Assembly: GCA_937959065.1 (NCBI GenBank)
Contig: CALGOI010000131.1
Span: 1-9,068, forward strand
Direction of reading: 5' to 3'
Source: an uncultured Ignavibacteriota bacterium
GTDB taxonomy: Bacteria; Bacteroidota; Ignavibacteria; Tepidaquicellales; Tepidaquicellaceae
Length of the DNA: 9,068 bases
Part shown: piece by piece, positions 6,477-9,068 of the stretch
How the letters are laid out: each line of letters begins with the position of its first letter
How positions within the stretch are numbered: the first letter of the stretch is position 1
Translations under genes and position numbers: made by a program
The notes under the pieces: generated by a model
The model's input: the letters and a program-made list of their open reading frames with translations, nothing else
What the model was told of the DNA's origin: nothing
Databases searched by the model: none

Positions 6477-7883
6477 CTATCTGTCAACAACAGCTGCCAT
6501 GAATTCACCTTCGCAAGCCAATTCACCGCCGATGTAGTTCTTGTAGGCTTTTCCCTCTATTTTACATATTCCTCTCTTGTAATTAAGAAGCTTCATTTCA
6601 AATATAAGTTGATCTCCCGGAACAACAGGTTTCCTGAATTTCACCTTATCAATGGCAGCAAAATAAGCCATTTTCTTTTCCGGATTATCTATATCATTTA
6701 GGAGCAATATAAACCCACATTGGGCCATTGCCTCAACTATTAGTACTCCGGGCATTATTCTTTTAACAGGAAAATGTCCCTGGAAAAAAGGTTCATTATA
6801 TGTAACGTTCTTTAAACCAACAATTCGTGTTCCTATCTCAATTTCAAGTATTCGGTCAACCAGTAAGAAAGGATATCGATGAGGCATTACTTCGAGAATT
6901 TTTTCGATATCTAACACAGCTTCACTGGATTTCTTTACCTGAAATTTCTTTTCAATTTTCTTTTGGAGGTAGAGCTTCCTTAGTATTTTGGTAAATTCCA
7001 CATTAGATTTGTGGCCTGGTCTTGCTGCCAAAATCTGTCCTTTAACTGGTGCACCAATTAAAGCAAGATCTCCTATAAGGTCAAGTAATTTATGCCTGGC
7101 AGGTTCGTTTTTGAAACGTAATTCCTTATTATTTAGAATTCCGTTAGAACCTAATATCACACTATCTTCGATTCCCAGGCGTTTTTTTAGACTATCAAAG
7201 TCTTTTTCAGATATATCCTGATCAACAATTACTATGGCATTATTTAAATCACCTCCCTTTATCAATCCTTGTTGTCTTAAATACTCTACCTCTTTTAAAA
7301 AACAAAATGTTCTTGCCGGAGCATATTCTGTTTTAAACTCTTTCTGGAAATTAAATAAACCTGTATGCTGTACTCCCAGGGCAGGATTGTTGTAGTCTAT
7401 TACCACTGAAACTCTAAAATCATCTTTTAAGGGGAGTGCTACTATATCTACATGATTTTCCTCATCCTGGTAATGAACAGTATCATCAATTACAAGGTAA
7501 TCCCGTTTAGCTTCCTGCTCTTGTATTCCTGCTTTAGTAAGAGTCTCAACATAAGCAAGTGCACTTCCATCCATAACAGGAGGCTCATTTGAATCCAGCT
7601 CCACTATTATGTTATCTATTTCACATCCCATGATAGCCGCCAGAACATGCTCAACCGTATGTACTTCAACCCCTTCTTTAGCAATAGTTGTTCCTCTTGA
7701 AATATCTATAACGTGATCTATATCTGCAGGAATTTCCGGAGAATTCTCTTTATCTGTACGGATAAACTTAATTCCGTAATTTTCCGGTGCGGGTTTGAAC
7801 GTCATATTGGACTTGTTCCCAGTATGCAGTCCGACTCCGGAAAGAGTAACTGGTTCCTTAATGGTTCTTTGCTTTTCTAACAT
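6477..7883 (-). CDS. lpxC/fabZ: Bifunctional LpxC deacetylase / FabZ dehydratase fusion
   Basis: 468 aa. The N-terminal part (about 1-305) is UDP-3-O-acyl-GlcNAc deacetylase, the committed zinc-dependent step of lipid A synthesis. HTVEH (75-79) supplies Glu78 and zinc ligand His79, the same numbers as in E. coli; HKLLD (264-268) supplies the other two ligands His264 and Asp268; His291 in PGHKSN is the expected catalytic His. The C-terminal part (about 324-468) is (3R)-hydroxyacyl-ACP dehydratase: PHRYPFLLVDR (334-344), NEPFFQGHFP (363-372, catalytic His370) and PGVLIVEAMAQ (378-388, Glu384). A basic linker of about 20 residues joins them. Both enzymes use the (R)-3-hydroxyacyl-ACP pool, one making lipid A and one extending fatty acids. 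The fusion is standard in Bacteroidota and Chlorobi. Its ATG overlaps the lpxD stop by one base (TGATG), implying translational coupling. All key residues are present. Confidence 0.97.
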   Translation of the reverse strand: MLEKQRTIKEPVTLSGVGLHTGNKSNMTFKPAPENYGIKFIRTDKENSPEIPADIDHVIDISRGTTIAKEGVEVHTVEHVLAAIMGCEIDNIIVELDSNEPPVMDGSALAYVETLTKAGIQEQEAKRDYLVIDDTVHYQDEENHVDIVALPLKDDFRVSVVIDYNNPALGVQHTGLFNFQKEFKTEYAPARTFCFLKEVEYLRQQGLIKGGDLNNAIVIVDQDISEKDFDSLKKRLGIEDSVILGSNGILNNKELRFKNEPARHKLLDLIGDLALIGAPVKGQILAARPGHKSNVEFTKILRKLYLQKKIEKKFQVKKSSEAVLDIEKILEVMPHRYPFLLVDRILEIEIGTRIVGLKNVTYNEPFFQGHFPVKRIMPGVLIVEAMAQCGFILLLNDIDNPEKKMAYFAAIDKVKFRKPVVPGDQLIFEMKLLNYKRGICKIEGKAYKNYIGGELACEGEFMAAVVDR

Positions 7884-8923
7884 CAGGATTTATTTGATTT
7901 AGAAGACTTTAATAGTTCTTCAAGGTTGGAGATTCTTTCTTCGAGCTTTCCAATATTCTTAATCTGGGCTTCATTTTTCAGGTTTTCAGTATTAGGCTTT
8001 GCTCGGTATCCGGTATATAATCCCGGTTTTTCAATGGATTTTGAAACGCCCACAGAAGCTCCTATCATTACATCATCACAAATTGAAATATGACCAACAA
8101 TACCTGACTGGCCCCCAATCATACATCGCTTACCGATCTTTGTTGAGCCTGCAATGCCAACCTGTGCAGCTATTACGGTATCTTCATCTATTGTAACATT
8201 ATGTGCGATTTGCACCTGATTGTCAAGCTTTACACCTTTGGATATTAATGTTTCGCCAATAGTAGCTCTATCTATTGTACAATTACTTCCTATTTCAACG
8301 TCATTACTTATTTTAACAATCCCATTCTGTGGAATCTTGAGGTAAGAGCCATCTTCCTGGCGGGCTTGTCCAAATCCGTCACAACCTATAACAGAACCGG
8401 AGTGAATAATTACATTATCACCAATTTCGCAGTATTTGTAGATTGATACATTTGGATAAATAATACAATTTTTTCCGATCTTTACACCTTTTCCCAATGT
8501 ACAATTGGGAAAAATTTTAGTGTTATCACCAATTGAACAATTGTCTGAAACGCTTGTGAATGGTCCAATAAAAAGATCATCACCTAACTCTACATCATTT
8601 CCAATAATACATTCATCTGAGATACCATCAAAATCATCCCCATTTTTATCATCAAATTTCTCAAGAAGTATTAAAAATGATCTGTAAGGATCATGCACTC
8701 TTAATATTGACAGATTGTCTCGTTTTCTTTGGATATTAAAATCCCTGGAAACTATAACTGCACCTGCGTTGGTTGTTTGAAAATATTTTTCGTAGAGCGG
8801 ATTGGAAATAAATGTAATTTCGCTTGGATTTGCCGTTTCAATTTTAGCAACATTGGTAATTTCCAGGTCGGGGTCGCCGTCAAGATCGGCGTCAAGTAAT
8901 TCTGATATTTCGCTGGTTTTCAT
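7883..8923 (-). CDS. lpxD: UDP-3-O-(3-hydroxyacyl)glucosamine N-acyltransferase
   Basis: 346 aa, typical for LpxD. It adds the second (R)-3-hydroxyacyl chain, from acyl-ACP, to the amine freed by LpxC during lipid A synthesis, in the cytoplasm. The N-terminal uridine-binding domain is at about 1-97 (MKTSEISELL, GDPDLEITNVAKIE, ITFISNPLY). A left-handed beta helix of hexapeptide repeats is at about 104-296 (IIGNDVELGDDLFIG and onward). It includes CDGFG (181-185) and AHNV (240-243), whose His241 corresponds to the catalytic His239 of E. coli. The C-terminal 322-340 is a short amphipathic, coiled-coil-like helix, as in trimeric LpxD. The ATG at 8923 gives a standard family N-terminus. It lies 19 bases after the Skp-like gene and overlaps lpxC-fabZ by one base, so the three are almost certainly one operon. 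Confidence 0.96.
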   Translation of the reverse strand: MKTSEISELLDADLDGDPDLEITNVAKIETANPSEITFISNPLYEKYFQTTNAGAVIVSRDFNIQRKRDNLSILRVHDPYRSFLILLEKFDDKNGDDFDGISDECIIGNDVELGDDLFIGPFTSVSDNCSIGDNTKIFPNCTLGKGVKIGKNCIIYPNVSIYKYCEIGDNVIIHSGSVIGCDGFGQARQEDGSYLKIPQNGIVKISNDVEIGSNCTIDRATIGETLISKGVKLDNQVQIAHNVTIDEDTVIAAQVGIAGSTKIGKRCMIGGQSGIVGHISICDDVMIGASVGVSKSIEKPGLYTGYRAKPNTENLKNEAQIKNIGKLEERISNLEELLKSSKSNKS

Positions 8924-8942
8924 TAATTATTTAATTACAAAT

Positions 8943-9068
8943 TTATGGTCCATTGACAAGTTCCTGAACCTTTGCAGTGATATCATATCTCTCATTTACA
9001 TAAAGTAAAAGTATTTCACTGCTTCTATCAAAAACATAATCAAAATCTTCTTCACGTGCAACCTGTTG
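8943..9068 (-). CDS. OmpH/Skp-like periplasmic chaperone, C-terminal end (partial)
   Basis: Read on the minus strand from the right edge, 41 codons precede a TAA. They include AREEDFDYVFDRSSEIL, then LYVNERYDITAKVQELV. This is the typical last strand and helix of OmpH/Skp family proteins of Bacteroidota and Chlorobi (DYVFD.S...LLY.N..YDIT..V). Skp is a trimeric periplasmic holdase that escorts unfolded outer-membrane proteins to the BAM complex. The coiled-coil tentacles and signal peptide are outside the window. The gene ends 19 bases before lpxD on the same strand, the usual skp-lpxD order of outer-membrane biogenesis operons. Confidence 0.8.
   Translation of the reverse strand, partial: QQVAREEDFDYVFDRSSEILLLYVNERYDITAKVQELVNGP

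Noticed and set aside
6988..7221. Plus-strand open frame inside lpxC-fabZ
   Set aside because: It is antisense to the LpxC catalytic region and has no domain.
8010..8612. Periodic 18-base-like pattern in lpxD that could suggest a DNA tandem repeat
   Set aside because: It reflects the hexapeptide repeats of the left-handed beta helix in the protein; the DNA units are not conserved copies.
7999..8687. Two short plus-strand open frames (7999-8196 and 8505-8687) opposite lpxD
   Set aside because: Both are antisense to the hexapeptide-repeat region of lpxD and have no recognisable product.
8802..9008. Plus-strand open frame across the lpxD start and the Skp-like gene end
   Set aside because: It runs antisense to both genes of a clear operon and has no recognisable product.
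1..9068. CRISPR arrays, insertion sequences, attachment sites, tRNA or rRNA genes
   Set aside because: I looked for direct-repeat/spacer patterns, transposase motifs, terminal inverted repeats and tRNA-like arms and saw none.

Overview
The window reads as chromosomal DNA of a diderm, LPS-making bacterium of the Bacteroidota/Chlorobi lineage, most likely Ignavibacteria-like. Two things point there. Three C-terminal type IX secretion (T9SS) sorting tails of the 'NYPNPFNP...KVYD..GREV...LSSGTYFYR' type occur here, and the lipid A genes include the LpxC-FabZ fusion typical of this lineage. The DNA is AT-rich, its intergenic regions especially so, and most starts lack a clear Shine-Dalgarno sequence. 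The lineage call is inference from protein style; no rRNA gene is present.

Layout: (1) 2-70 is the last 22 codons of a T9SS cargo gene, followed by a strong hairpin terminator. (2) 469-2421 (+) is a 650-aa secreted protein with a jelly-roll/cleaved-adhesin-like module, a Kelch-type propeller and a T9SS tail. (3) 2495-3166 (-) is a small lipoprotein whose C-terminus resembles DUF3347; it converges on gene 2 and shares a bidirectional terminator with it. (4) 3167-3497 is an AT-rich divergent intergenic region with two inverted repeats, one a nested stem-loop in the presumed leader of the next gene. (5) 3498-5138 (+) is a 546-aa secreted protein with a propeller-like front half, a proprotein-convertase P-domain without any protease, and a T9SS tail. 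Its ribosome binding site and codon use suggest strong expression. (6) 5256-6473 (+) is phosphoglycerate kinase. (7) 6477-9068 (-) is an envelope-biogenesis operon read right to left: the end of an OmpH/Skp-like periplasmic chaperone gene, lpxD, and the lpxC-fabZ fusion.

The right-hand operon makes the outer membrane: Skp-like escort of outer-membrane proteins, plus the LpxC and LpxD steps of lipid A synthesis and the FabZ step of fatty acid elongation. The left-hand genes encode proteins likely exported across that membrane and anchored or released by T9SS. Pgk is a housekeeping gene between the two blocks, ending 3 bp from the convergent lipid A operon. I see no mobile element, CRISPR array, tRNA or rRNA. 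Nothing here clearly amounts to a new multi-gene system. The most promising leads are the protease-free P-domain protein with its structured leader, and the DUF3347-like lipoprotein that has lost putative metal ligands.
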